Shown here piece after piece: positions 19,029 to 27,362 of a DNA stretch of 40,751 bases. Source of the stretch: Streptomyces soli (GTDB lineage Bacteria > Actinomycetota > Actinomycetes > Streptomycetales > Streptomycetaceae); contig NZ_RJVR01000141.1 in NCBI RefSeq assembly GCF_003999195.1, forward strand, positions 1 through 40,751, read 5' to 3'. Position numbers and translations under genes: made by a program. The notes under the pieces are model-generated. The model had not been told where the DNA came from. It saw only the letters and a program-made list of their open reading frames with translations, and did no database searches. Position 1 is the stretch's first letter; the number at the start of each line of letters is the position of its first letter.

Positions 19029-22000
19029 TCACGGTGCTGCGGCCACCTGGACCGGGGATGACCACGCTGAGCTCCCGAGCACGTTGGTCGCTCGGACCTC
19101 CATGTACCAGACCTGGCGAGCGACGTTGCCCGTCGTGTAGGTCAGCGTGCCGGCGGGAATCGTGGGCGACGTCCCGGCCACCGTGGTGAAGGCGCTGGTG
19201 CTGCTCCACCGGACGGCGTAGCTGGACGCGTTGGAGACACCGCTCCAGGCCATCGTCATCCTCTCGCTGCTGCCGATCCGGGTAGCGGTTCCTCCCAGGC
19301 CTGCCGGCACCGACGGGGCCGACACCTGGACCGTGATGGGAGGCGTCGTGCTGCGCCCGGCGGCGTTCACCGCCGAGACCCGGTACTGGTAGGTCGACCC
19401 CAGAGCGACGGTGCCGTCCACGAACGTGACCGTTCCGGTTTTGTTGCGGGCCGGGGCCGTGCCGACCTGGCTGAACGTCACGCCATTGTCCGTGGACCGC
19501 TCGACGACGAACCCGGACTCGTTGGTCGCCTTGTCCTGCCAGGTGAGGCTGGCCTTCGGCCCGGTCTGCAACGCAGCGGTCAGGCCAGTCGGAGACAGCG
19601 GAACGTTGACGCCAAGCGGGTCCGATACCGACTTCACCGTCATGCTCGGGAACTCGCTGCCGTATCCGACCGTGTTGAGCGCGACGACCCGGTAGAGGTA
19701 CGGCGTGGTCACCGATGCCGTCGGGTCGACGAAGGTGCGGGCCTGGTGGATGTTCGGCTGACCCAGCGGCGAGTCGACTGTGCCGACGTCGACCCATGTG
19801 GTGCCGTCGCTTGTCCGCTGGACGACGAAGGATGTCTCGTTGATCGAGTTGTCCTGCCACGCCAGCCGGATCCGGGCGCTGTTGCCCGTGCCCACGACGG
19901 CTGACGAGAGCCCGCTTGCCTTCAACGGCGGCAGCGCCAGCGACTCGGGACGCATCATGTCCATCTCCTCATGGCTGAGGATGTGGCAGTGGATGACGTA
20001 CTCCCAGCCGAAGTTCACCAGCTTGTTGGTGATGGCTGCCGTCGGGTCGCCCTGCGGATCGACGTTGTTGAACATCGACGTGTCACCGAGTGGCATCGCC
20101 GGGTCGAGCGGCCGGACGGAGTTGGGCACCTCGAACGGCACCGTCGGCACGATCGGCCGCAGCGCGACGATCGTGTCCTCCAGCGGACTCATCCGCACCG
20201 TGTCCTTCCACCCCAGCTCGTTGGCGTCCGGCGGGATGATGATGTTGTCCCAGGTCACCCGGTTGAGGACTTGGACGTCGTACAGGTGGAAGTGGATCGG
20301 GTGTGTGTCCACCCCGTTGTGGGTGAACCGCCAGATCTGTGTCCCGTCCGCGTTGGTGCTGATAGGCGTCACCTTCACATCGCCCTTGGGCAGGTCGGTG
20401 CCGTCGATCAGCTCGGTCGGCGGGTTGATGTACGGGTACAACGTCACGTTCTGCGCCCCCGGCGTCGGTGGCTGCGCCTCGACGCCGAGGTTGGCTTGCA
20501 TCCGGCCGAAGTCGTCGAACGTCGTCGCGTTCATCTCGTCGTGGATGGCCTTCGGCTGCAGCGGCATCGTCATCTTGGTGGTAGGTGCCTTGAGCGTGTT
20601 GAAGCCGAAGGTCGATGTGTCGTTCACACGGACCAAGCCGTCACAGGTGTTCACGGACGTGTTCTTGACATTGCAGTTGCTGCTGGCGGCAAAGCTCTTG
20701 CCGTACGCCGAGTTGTAGGCCGCCTGTCCGACGATCGTCGGGTTCTGCCCGGACTCGAAGACGCCGGAGCCGTCTGCATGGTGCTTGAAGGCGGAACGCA
20801 GCTTTGTCAGGTCGAACGCCGGAGCCGGCGTCGTGTCCGCGATGGTCACCTGCATCACGGTACGGGTGTTGGGCCCGTAACCCGGCAGAATCTTCGGTGC
20901 GCCGACCGGGCTGAGGTCGGGTGCACCCGTGTAGTAGTCGTACGACGAGACGCGTGCCGGGTAGGCCGCGGGAGCGTCGTTGTACAGGATGAGCGTCTTG
21001 CCGGCGAACTTCGAGAAGTCCACCAGCACGTCGGCCCGCTCGGCCGGCGCGAGAGCCAGCGAGTGCTTGTCCACGTTGCCGACGTCGAAGCGCGTCGGGT
21101 CGGTGATCCAGGTAGTCGGCTGCTGACCGTCGATGACGGCCGGCGCCGGCAGGAAGCCACCCTCGTTGGCGATCTGGATCCAGTCCGGCCCGGCGGCGTC
21201 GTTGTTCGCGTCCACCGGGGTGGGCGACACGTTCGGGTCGGTCTGCGCGGCCGCCAGCTCGCTCGGCTTCAGCGCCACCTCGGTCGTGCCGTCGCCCTGC
21301 TTCGGGTCGGCGGTGTACCACTGGAAGTTGAAGAACCGGTCGTCCGCGGCGTTGAGCAGCCGCATCCGGTAGGTCTTCGGCTGAAGCGTCACCTTCGGGT
21401 AGGCAACCCCGTTGACGATGGGTGTGTCGTTGAACTGCTCCATGCCCATCGAGATGTTCGGCGTGCCGGGGATCTGCTCCGGCTCGCAGTACGGGTCGGT
21501 CTGGTACTGCCAGGTCGACGGGTCGTCCAGCTTGCACTTCGGGTCGTAGTACGGGTTGGCGATCGGCCCGTACTTGGTGTCGCCGGCCGGCGGCCAGAAC
21601 CACGGCCCGTACATCCAGCGCCCGTACGCGCTCATGCCCGACGGGTCGCCCGGGTTCTGCGCGGGCATGTAGACGTGCTGGTACCAGAAGCTGCCCTTGG
21701 TGCCCCAGCGCTCCGTGTTCCAGGTGGGGTCCTGACCGTAGGAGATGATCTTGCCGTTGGCGTCCTTCTGGTCCTTGAGCTGCGAGTCGTCCGGCACGAA
21801 CGTGCGGTCCTGGACGAGCAGCGGGATGGTGTCACTCGCGTCGGGAATCGTGCCGCTGTTGACCAGCGCCTTCTCCGTGTCGTCGGTGATGGTGTAGCCC
21901 GCAGCCTCGCCGGCGTACACGTTCAGCCGGGTGATGCCGTAGGAGTGGTCGTGGTAGAACATCAGCCGGGCGCTCTGCTGGTTGGTGTAGTAGAACGTCG

Positions 22001-23750
22001 AGCAGCCGTCGTCCTTCGCGGCGCAGAGCGTCGCCCCGGAGCCGTCCACCATGTCCGGCACGTTCTGCACGCTGACACCCTGCGGCCAGTCCGTGGTCTC
22101 GCCGGCCGGGGTGATCCACTGGTGCGGGGTGCCGTCGCTGATCCACGGCGTGATGCCGCCGTGCAGGTGCAACGTGGCCCGGTTGTCCGTGAAGCAGCCG
22201 GTCTTGTCGTTCGTGCACATCGGGTTGCGCACGTCGTCCATGACGGTGCCGTCGTTCTTCGGTGCGGGCATCGTCATCGGGCCCATGCCGGAGCCCATGC
22301 CGGTGCTGTCGACCGGCAGGAACAGGTCACCGTCGGCGCCCTTCGGGAGCAGGTTCCGGAACACGATCCGCACCGGCCGGTCCTTGGTCGCGGCGATGAG
22401 GGGGCCCATCCACTGCGGTGAGGTCACGCCCGTGTACGGCAGCGGTTGCCTGGTGCCGTCCATCAGCTCGTTGTAGAGCGGGACCCGCCGCCCTGGCACT
22501 GCGTCCGTCGACAGCTGGACGTAGCCCCGCACCAGGGTCGGCGGCAGGTCCGAGGAGAACCGGGTGAGGTACTGCACGAGACCGATGACGTACTCGTCGG
22601 CCGGCTTGCCGCTGGTGGTGACAGGCTCTGGCACACCCACGGGGATGAACTTCTCCGACGGCTTCGTCGACGGTGCCTGCAGCTGCGCGACGTCAGGACA
22701 ACCCGTGCCGTCCGCCCCGGGGTCGCAGGTGATCGGCAGCTCGTCCTGGAACTTCTTCATCCCGACCGAGAGGTAGCCGGCCCCCGGGTTGATGACCTTG
22801 ATTCCACTGATCGCGCCGGCGTCCGTCACGGCGTTTGCCGCTGCCCCGGCGCCTCCCTTGCCCGTCGGGTCGGTGATGGTGACATCGGGCGTTCCGGTGT
22901 AACCGGAGCCGATCGTGTCCACGGTGAGCGCCACCAGCTTCAGGCTGCTGGAGACCTTCGCCTCCGTCGCGCCGGGGATCGGGTCGGACAACGTCCCGTT
23001 GTGGATCGCGACGCCGGGTGCGCTGGTGTAACCGCTGCCGGGATCGTCGACGGTCACCTTCGTGACGCTGCCGTCGGCAGCGAGATCGGCCGGGTCGACG
23101 TGACCCTTGGCCACTGCGCCGTTCGGGTCGTCGGGGAGGTCGAAGTCCACCGTCGGCATGGTGTAGCCAGACCCGCCGTCGGTGATCGTCACGGCGTCCA
23201 CCCCACCGGAGGCCGTTGCGGCAGCGCCGCTACCGTCGCCGGTGATGTCGACCGCGAAGCCGCCGTAGCCGCCGCCGCCCGCGCTGACCTTGAGGCCGAT
23301 CACGGCCCCGGTCGACTGGACGGTGGCCTCCGCGGTCGCTGCCGTCGTGCCACCGTCGATGGTGACCGACGTCGCGCCGGCGACGTAGTCGTGCCCTGGG
23401 GCGGTCACGTCGATGCTGGCGATGCCGCCGGTCTGCGGGTCCACTGTGGCCGTCGCCTCGGCGCCGGTCCCGGCGCCGTCAGCGGTGGACGTGATGGTCA
23501 CACTGGCCTTCGACAGGGTCAGCGGGCTGTTGGCCCAGTTCGGCCACGGGCCGAAGTAGTGCGGGACCTTCGTCTCGTCCGTCGGGCTGCTCGGCCCACT
23601 GGCGGCAGCCGCCTGCGCCTGCTGGACCGGCAACAGCGGCAGACCCATCAAGGGCGACAGACCCATCAAGATCGCCAACGCCGCCCCGCCGGTCAGCGCG
23701 ACGGTGCGCCATCCCGGCTTCCTCAACGGTCTAGTTGCATGTTTGGACAC
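19029..23750 (-). CDS. large secreted modular multicopper oxidase
   Basis: The GTG at 23750 (after GGGGAGGGGAAGG) gives 1573 residues. An arginine-rich export signal ending near QAQAAAASG precedes five or so degenerate 'GSGYTxxPxVxI' beta repeats (about 70-320). The oxidase core carries all four copper-ligand motifs: HLHG (about 527), YHDHS (about 599), HPIHFHL (about 1151) and HCHILSHEEMDMM (about 1258), covering type 1, 2 and 3 sites including the axial Met. Three fibronectin type III-like domains finish the protein (about 1275-1573). Such enzymes oxidise metals, phenols or pigments with reduction of oxygen to water outside the cell. It is divergent from an OmpR-type two-component pair. The substrate is unknown. 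At this length it is far larger than the usual 450-650 residues. Confidence 0.88.
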   Translation of the reverse strand: MSKHATRPLRKPGWRTVALTGGAALAILMGLSPLMGLPLLPVQQAQAAAASGPSSPTDETKVPHYFGPWPNWANSPLTLSKASVTITSTADGAGTGAEATATVDPQTGGIASIDVTAPGHDYVAGATSVTIDGGTTAATAEATVQSTGAVIGLKVSAGGGGYGGFAVDITGDGSGAAATASGGVDAVTITDGGSGYTMPTVDFDLPDDPNGAVAKGHVDPADLAADGSVTKVTVDDPGSGYTSAPGVAIHNGTLSDPIPGATEAKVSSSLKLVALTVDTIGSGYTGTPDVTITDPTGKGGAGAAANAVTDAGAISGIKVINPGAGYLSVGMKKFQDELPITCDPGADGTGCPDVAQLQAPSTKPSEKFIPVGVPEPVTTSGKPADEYVIGLVQYLTRFSSDLPPTLVRGYVQLSTDAVPGRRVPLYNELMDGTRQPLPYTGVTSPQWMGPLIAATKDRPVRIVFRNLLPKGADGDLFLPVDSTGMGSGMGPMTMPAPKNDGTVMDDVRNPMCTNDKTGCFTDNRATLHLHGGITPWISDGTPHQWITPAGETTDWPQGVSVQNVPDMVDGSGATLCAAKDDGCSTFYYTNQQSARLMFYHDHSYGITRLNVYAGEAAGYTITDDTEKALVNSGTIPDASDTIPLLVQDRTFVPDDSQLKDQKDANGKIISYGQDPTWNTERWGTKGSFWYQHVYMPAQNPGDPSGMSAYGRWMYGPWFWPPAGDTKYGPIANPYYDPKCKLDDPSTWQYQTDPYCEPEQIPGTPNISMGMEQFNDTPIVNGVAYPKVTLQPKTYRMRLLNAADDRFFNFQWYTADPKQGDGTTEVALKPSELAAAQTDPNVSPTPVDANNDAAGPDWIQIANEGGFLPAPAVIDGQQPTTWITDPTRFDVGNVDKHSLALAPAERADVLVDFSKFAGKTLILYNDAPAAYPARVSSYDYYTGAPDLSPVGAPKILPGYGPNTRTVMQVTIADTTPAPAFDLTKLRSAFKHHADGSGVFESGQNPTIVGQAAYNSAYGKSFAASSNCNVKNTSVNTCDGLVRVNDTSTFGFNTLKAPTTKMTMPLQPKAIHDEMNATTFDDFGRMQANLGVEAQPPTPGAQNVTLYPYINPPTELIDGTDLPKGDVKVTPISTNADGTQIWRFTHNGVDTHPIHFHLYDVQVLNRVTWDNIIIPPDANELGWKDTVRMSPLEDTIVALRPIVPTVPFEVPNSVRPLDPAMPLGDTSMFNNVDPQGDPTAAITNKLVNFGWEYVIHCHILSHEEMDMMRPESLALPPLKASGLSSAVVGTGNSARIRLAWQDNSINETSFVVQRTSDGTTWVDVGTVDSPLGQPNIHQARTFVDPTASVTTPYLYRVVALNTVGYGSEFPSMTVKSVSDPLGVNVPLSPTGLTAALQTGPKASLTWQDKATNESGFVVERSTDNGVTFSQVGTAPARNKTGTVTFVDGTVALGSTYQYRVSAVNAAGRSTTPPITVQVSAPSVPAGLGGTATRIGSSERMTMAWSGVSNASSYAVRWSSTSAFTTVAGTSPTIPAGTLTYTTGNVARQVWYMEVRATNVLGSSAWSSPVQVAAAP

Positions 23751-23933
23751 GCCTTCCCCTCCCCTTGGTGACCCGCCGCCGCCCGCGCGCTCGGGTCTGG
23801 CCCCCTTGACCCACCGGGAGGCGGCGAGAACGAGGGCACGAGCCCTTGCCACCGGCCGGCGGCGCGACCTGCGGGGGCCGCGCGACAACTCTGCGGCCGG
23901 CCGCCGAGTGCATGGGCAAAGATGACGCGCCTC

Positions 23934-23977
23934 TCATGCAGATGTCATGCAGATGTCATGGAGATATCATGACGGGG
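23934..23977. promoter_or_regulatory. four tandem 11-bp direct repeats, probable response-regulator site
   Basis: TCATGCAGATG occurs at 23934-23944 and 23945-23955, then TCATGGAGATA (23956-23966) and a weaker TCATGACGGGG (23967-23977). The 11-bp period, one helical turn, is characteristic of binding by OmpR/PhoB-type regulators as tandem monomers. The array lies in the divergent region between the multicopper oxidase (start 23750) and an OmpR-type regulator gene (start 24220), so the adjacent regulator is the natural candidate to bind it. Confidence 0.65.
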
Positions 23978-24001
23978 CGTCGCGAGGCCGGACTGCGCGG
24001 G

Positions 24002-24035
24002 ACGTCGGCGCACCCAACGCGTCGTTGGCCGACGT
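24002..24035. promoter_or_regulatory. dyad-symmetric site in the divergent control region
   Basis: CCAACG (24014-24019) and CGTTGG (24023-24028) flank CGT. Outside them ACGTCGGC (24002-24009) matches GCCGACGT (24028-24035). It could be an operator or a leader hairpin of the regulator gene. A TATAAA at 24142-24147 is the only promoter-like hexamer nearby. Nothing else in 23751-24219 looks coding. Confidence 0.35.
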
Positions 24036-24219
24036 ACAGGACTACTCATGCAACGTCACCTCGGTCGGCTTCGGCGGGCTCCAAACCGGGTCGATCCCGA
24101 CACTTTTTTGAGCTCGCCTGCGGAACGCCGGGGGCGGCACTTATAAAGGCCTGGGGACAACCGCAGATGACAGCCCAGGGGGCGCTGTCGGATGCGCGGC
24201 CGGGGGAGGTAGTACCATC

Positions 24220-24885
24220 ATGGCTCGGCTGTTGGTCGTCGAGGACGAGGCGCGGCTGCGCGCCTACCTCACGCGCACGCTGGAAGCGGACGGTCACGTC
24301 GTCGAGCGCACGGGGTCCGGCCCGGACGCCGTACACCGCCTGCGAGACGGCGAGTTCGACCTGGTCGTGCTCGACCTCATGCTGCCGGGGTTCGACGGTT
24401 TCGAGGTGATGCAGCGGGCCTTCGACCGGCAACCCGACCAGCGGTTCTTCGTCCTGTCCGCCGTCATGGACGTCGCCACCCGGGTCCGTTGCCTGCAGAT
24501 CGGGGCCGTCGACTTCCTCGGCAAGCCCTTCGCGTCAGCGGAGCTGGTGGAGCGTGTCCGCACCAGGCTCCGTGCGCCCTCCACCAGCACTTCCCAGCGG
24601 TGGCTTCACGTCGGGAAGGTCACCCTCGATCTCCAGCGGCAGGCGCTCAGCCTCGACGGGAGCAACGTGCCCCTGTCGCACCGCGAGTTCATGCTGCTCG
24701 GCCACCTCATGCGGCGAGCGGGGGAGGTGTGCAGCCGACGTGAGCTCCTCGCGAGCGTCTGGGGCTACGCCGACGACCTCGGGAGCAACGTGGTCGACGT
24801 GACGGTCCGCCGGATCCGCGGCAAGGTGCCCCGGCCGGTCATCGAGACGGTGCGCAATGTCGGATACGCGTTCAGTGCCGGCTGA
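24220..24885 (+). CDS. OmpR/PhoB-type response regulator
   Basis: A 221-residue protein with a complete receiver (VVEDE at 6-10, Asp52 in LVVLDLMLPG, Lys102 in GKPF) and a C-terminal winged helix (LSHREFMLLGHLMRRAGEVC, then VDVTVRRIRGKV). The ATG has GGGGGAGG at good spacing. Its kinase gene overlaps the 3' end by 29 bases. It probably binds the tandem 11-bp repeats upstream and regulates the divergent multicopper oxidase and itself; this is inference from position and site architecture. Confidence 0.93.
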   Translation: MARLLVVEDEARLRAYLTRTLEADGHVVERTGSGPDAVHRLRDGEFDLVVLDLMLPGFDGFEVMQRAFDRQPDQRFFVLSAVMDVATRVRCLQIGAVDFLGKPFASAELVERVRTRLRAPSTSTSQRWLHVGKVTLDLQRQALSLDGSNVPLSHREFMLLGHLMRRAGEVCSRRELLASVWGYADDLGSNVVDVTVRRIRGKVPRPVIETVRNVGYAFSAG

Positions 24886-25972
24886 GCGCCGCCGTCTCGT
24901 CTTCGTCGGCTGGGCGCTGTTCGCCGCGTGCAGCCAGCTGCTGCTGTTCGTCGTACCCGACCTCGAGACCGTGACGTTCCACCTGGTGTGGATCAGCATG
25001 TCCATCGTCTACGGCGTCCAGAGCTGGTCGGCCCGTCGCACGTCCGTCGTGCTGACCGTGGTCATCCTGGTCACGGGTGCTGCGCTGAGCGGGTTCGTAG
25101 CGCAGGGCTACGCCCACTGGGACGAGCTCGCCGAGGTGCCGCTGATGGCGCTGGTGTTCCTCACCATGGTCTGGCACGTACGCCGGCGGACTGCTGCCCT
25201 CGCGGAGACTCAGAGCCTTGTCGAGCGCGAGCGTCGCGCGCAGGGGGTCCAGGAGCTGTTCGTCCGCAACTGCTCACACGAGATGCGCACGCCGATCACG
25301 GTGGCCCGCTGCTACGCAGAGATGGTCCGCAACGAACTGCCGACCTCGCAGAGCAAGGACGACCTCGACGTCGTGGTGGACGAGCTGGACAAGCTCGCCG
25401 GCCTCGCCGGGCGTCTCCTCGTCCTGGCCGACGCCTACGAGTCCACCGAGTTCGATTGGGGCCCCGTCGACCTCGGCTCTCTCCTGCAGCGGACGGTCCA
25501 GCGGTGGCGGCCGGCCTCGGACCGTGGCTGGCTCCTGGACGCGCCCTCCGTCCTGGTCGAAGGTGACGAGTCCCGGCTTGAGGCTGCCCTCGACGCCCTG
25601 GTGGAGAACGCCGTGAAGTTCACCGTGGACGGGAACGCCATCGCGCTGCGCTGTCGCGCGACCCGCAACGGTGCCGTGGTCGACGTGGAGGACGCGGGCA
25701 TCGGCTTCGCCCGGTCGCAGGCCGACGACGGGAGCGGCCAACCGCAATCGTCGGGTCGCCCCGGCACCGGGCTCGGCCTGGCGATCGTGCGCGCCATCGT
25801 CGAGGGTCATGGCGGTGGCCTCACCGTGCTGTCCGAGCCGCCGGGCGGCTCGTTGCTCCGGATGGTGCTGCCGCTGCACCCACCGGCGGCCGAGCCGAGG
25901 TCGGCACCGGCCGGTCCGTCAGGGCGGCCACGCCTGCGAGCGGCTCAGCTCGAAATCGAGGAGTCCGCCTGA
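24857..25972 (+). CDS. sensor histidine kinase (HisKA/HATPase)
   Basis: A 371-residue kinase. About four membrane helices (14-107) with very short external loops precede the dimerisation helix RNCSHEMRTPITVARCYAEM with His141, the N-box ALDALVENAVKFT, G1 VEDAGIGF and G2 GTGLGLAIV. The lack of a large extracytoplasmic domain suggests intramembrane sensing. The ATG at 24857 overlaps the regulator gene; GTG 24875 is an alternative. The partner is the regulator immediately upstream. The stimulus is unknown; copper or oxidative stress would suit the divergent oxidase. Confidence 0.92.
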   Translation: MSDTRSVPAERRRLVFVGWALFAACSQLLLFVVPDLETVTFHLVWISMSIVYGVQSWSARRTSVVLTVVILVTGAALSGFVAQGYAHWDELAEVPLMALVFLTMVWHVRRRTAALAETQSLVERERRAQGVQELFVRNCSHEMRTPITVARCYAEMVRNELPTSQSKDDLDVVVDELDKLAGLAGRLLVLADAYESTEFDWGPVDLGSLLQRTVQRWRPASDRGWLLDAPSVLVEGDESRLEAALDALVENAVKFTVDGNAIALRCRATRNGAVVDVEDAGIGFARSQADDGSGQPQSSGRPGTGLGLAIVRAIVEGHGGGLTVLSEPPGGSLLRMVLPLHPPAAEPRSAPAGPSGRPRLRAAQLEIEESA

Positions 25973-25974
25973 GC

Positions 25975-26490
25975 TCAGCCGGCCCAGCCGCGGACGGTCA
26001 GGCCCGCAGCGACCCCGTGAGACGGGCGATGTCGGTGGTACCGACACGGCAGCACCCGCCGGGAACCGGGTACGCGGCCCGACAGCCAAGCGAACGACAC
26101 GGCGAACCGCGCGACGGTGTCCGTGACCATCTCAAGCCGCTGTTCGAAGGTGTCATCGACGTCCGCGGGGATGAAGCCGTCGGCCAAGTCCACGTCGACG
26201 TAAGTTCCTACCTGGGCCTGGCCCCGGGCGGCGAGGTCGGCGGCGTATTCGGCCCGGGTGTCCCCGTCCTGTGGGGAGAGGGCCTCCTCACGGGTGAATT
26301 CCTCGAAGTCGCTCACGCTGCCCTGCACGACGCCCAGATGCGGTTCGCCTTCCTCGGACAGGCGGCGCAGGATCTCCTCGACGCGGCGGGTGTGCTCGTG
26401 GTGATCAGCACCGTAGGCGTCTTCCAGCGCAGGCCACTGGGTCAGGAGTTTGGTGAACTCTTCCTCGGGCCAGAACAGGGCGCAGGTCAT
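25975..26490 (-). pseudogene. hypothetical protein, start lost and C-terminus altered
   Basis: The ATG at 26490 opens MTCALFWPEEEFTKLLTQWP. The same frame is clearly coding further upstream (DPDVLRASIEKLTTEVAARR, to about 26590) but offers no ATG, GTG or TTG there, so the true start has been lost by mutation or frameshift. The centre is acidic (EEILRRLSEEGEPHLGVV, then YVDVDLADGFIPADVDD). The last 35 or so residues become Arg-rich and differ in character from the rest, and the stop is 2 bases from the convergent kinase stop, so the 3' end may be a junction too. No named family is recognised. Confidence 0.5.
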
Positions 26491-26569
26491 GTGGGGCCGG
26501 GACAGGGCGGCGCGGCGTGCGGCGACCTCGGTGGTGAGCTTCTCGATCGAGGCCCGTAGGACGTCCGGG

Positions 26570-26746
26570 TCACCGCTCTCGGCGGCCCGCAGGCGTTCCG
26601 AATCCCTTCTGCTGGTACTGACGGTGCATCGGGTTCAGACCGGTGTGCTTGAGCGCCCAGACCTCCACCGGCAACCGCTCGTTGTCCGTAGCCTCCGACT
26701 CCTCACGGCATGCGATGCACGCAACGGAGAAGATCGCTACCGGCAC
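26570..26746 (-). pseudogene. C-terminal part of a small CxxC protein
   Basis: A 58-codon frame opens at GTG 26746, right after a TAG, and contains VACIACREESEATDN followed by VEVWALKHTGLNPMHRQYQQ. This pattern recurs in a small actinomycete family (I believe DUF7848) whose N-terminal half with a second Cys pair is missing here. Its end overlaps the upstream extension of the preceding minus-strand entry. Likely a fragment. Confidence 0.4.
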
Positions 26747-27257
26747 GCCCTAGGCCGTCTCGGTGCTCAGCGTCCAGTCCGCCGGCGTAGCCGCGGTCGG
26801 GGGCGCTGATGGGCTCCCGGACGATCATCAAGGCGGCAGTCGGCCATGTTTCGTGTCGCATGTATAGGGGCGCCCATGGCGAGGCGGACGGGGCGCCGAG
26901 CGTGGACGAACTGCGCGAGGCCCTGACCGCAGCGGGCCTGCCGGAGACGGCGGGCGAGGACTGCTGTGCGGTGGACGCGCTCGACCTGGTCGGCCGGGGT
27001 GGCCTGGGTTGTCTCGCCAAGGTCGGGGTGTTTGGTGGTAGTTGGGGTGGGCCATGAAGCCTCGGACCATCCGCCAGGGCGGGAAAGTCCGCAGGTAAGG
27101 CCTGCCATGTGCAGTCGGTGTCCACGGACGCAGCGCCGCCCGCCCGGCATCATGCCGGACCGCTCGCAAGCCCGCCCGGTTGGCGGGCCTCCGGGCGGTC
27201 GGCAGGCGCACCCAGCCCCCGGGCCGGCCGTCGCGCCCCCACGGCCGGGCACGAACA
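26747..27257. other. gene-poor stretch with no supported gene
   Basis: Open frames exist on both strands (for example plus 26809-27057 with SVDELREALTAAGLPETAGE) but none has a convincing start, ribosome site or family pattern. It looks like decayed coding sequence upstream of the permease promoter. Confidence 0.4.
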
Positions 27258-27297
27258 GTAACCAATCGGACACAGCTAGAGGAAATGTGTTGGTTAC
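27258..27297. promoter_or_regulatory. spaced inverted repeat upstream of the permease gene
   Basis: GTAACCAA (27258-27265) is inverted exactly as TTGGTTAC (27290-27297). The arms are 32 bp apart centre to centre, about three helical turns, so both half-sites face the same side of the DNA. It begins about 105 bases before the permease start. The ROK regulator encoded in the cluster is a plausible binder. Confidence 0.5.
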
Positions 27298-27362
27298 ATG
27301 TTTGCTATTGCCGGGAGCGACTTCTTTTCTTATGGTTCACAAAAAACTCCTCAGGAGGATCC

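Noticed and set aside
18521..19189. Plus-strand open frame of 222 codons in the 18.4-19.0 kb gap
   Set aside because: Arises from GC-rich repeats and runs into the oxidase antisense; no coherent protein pattern.
19971..22421. Long plus-strand open frame of 816 codons antisense to the multicopper oxidase
   Set aside because: Arg/Val/His-rich shadow frame; the opposite strand carries all copper motifs and a signal peptide.
26809..27057. Small plus-strand frame with SVDELREALTAAGL
   Set aside because: A helix-like segment is suggestive, but the start lacks a ribosome site and the rest is Gly-rich without a family; not enough to call a gene.
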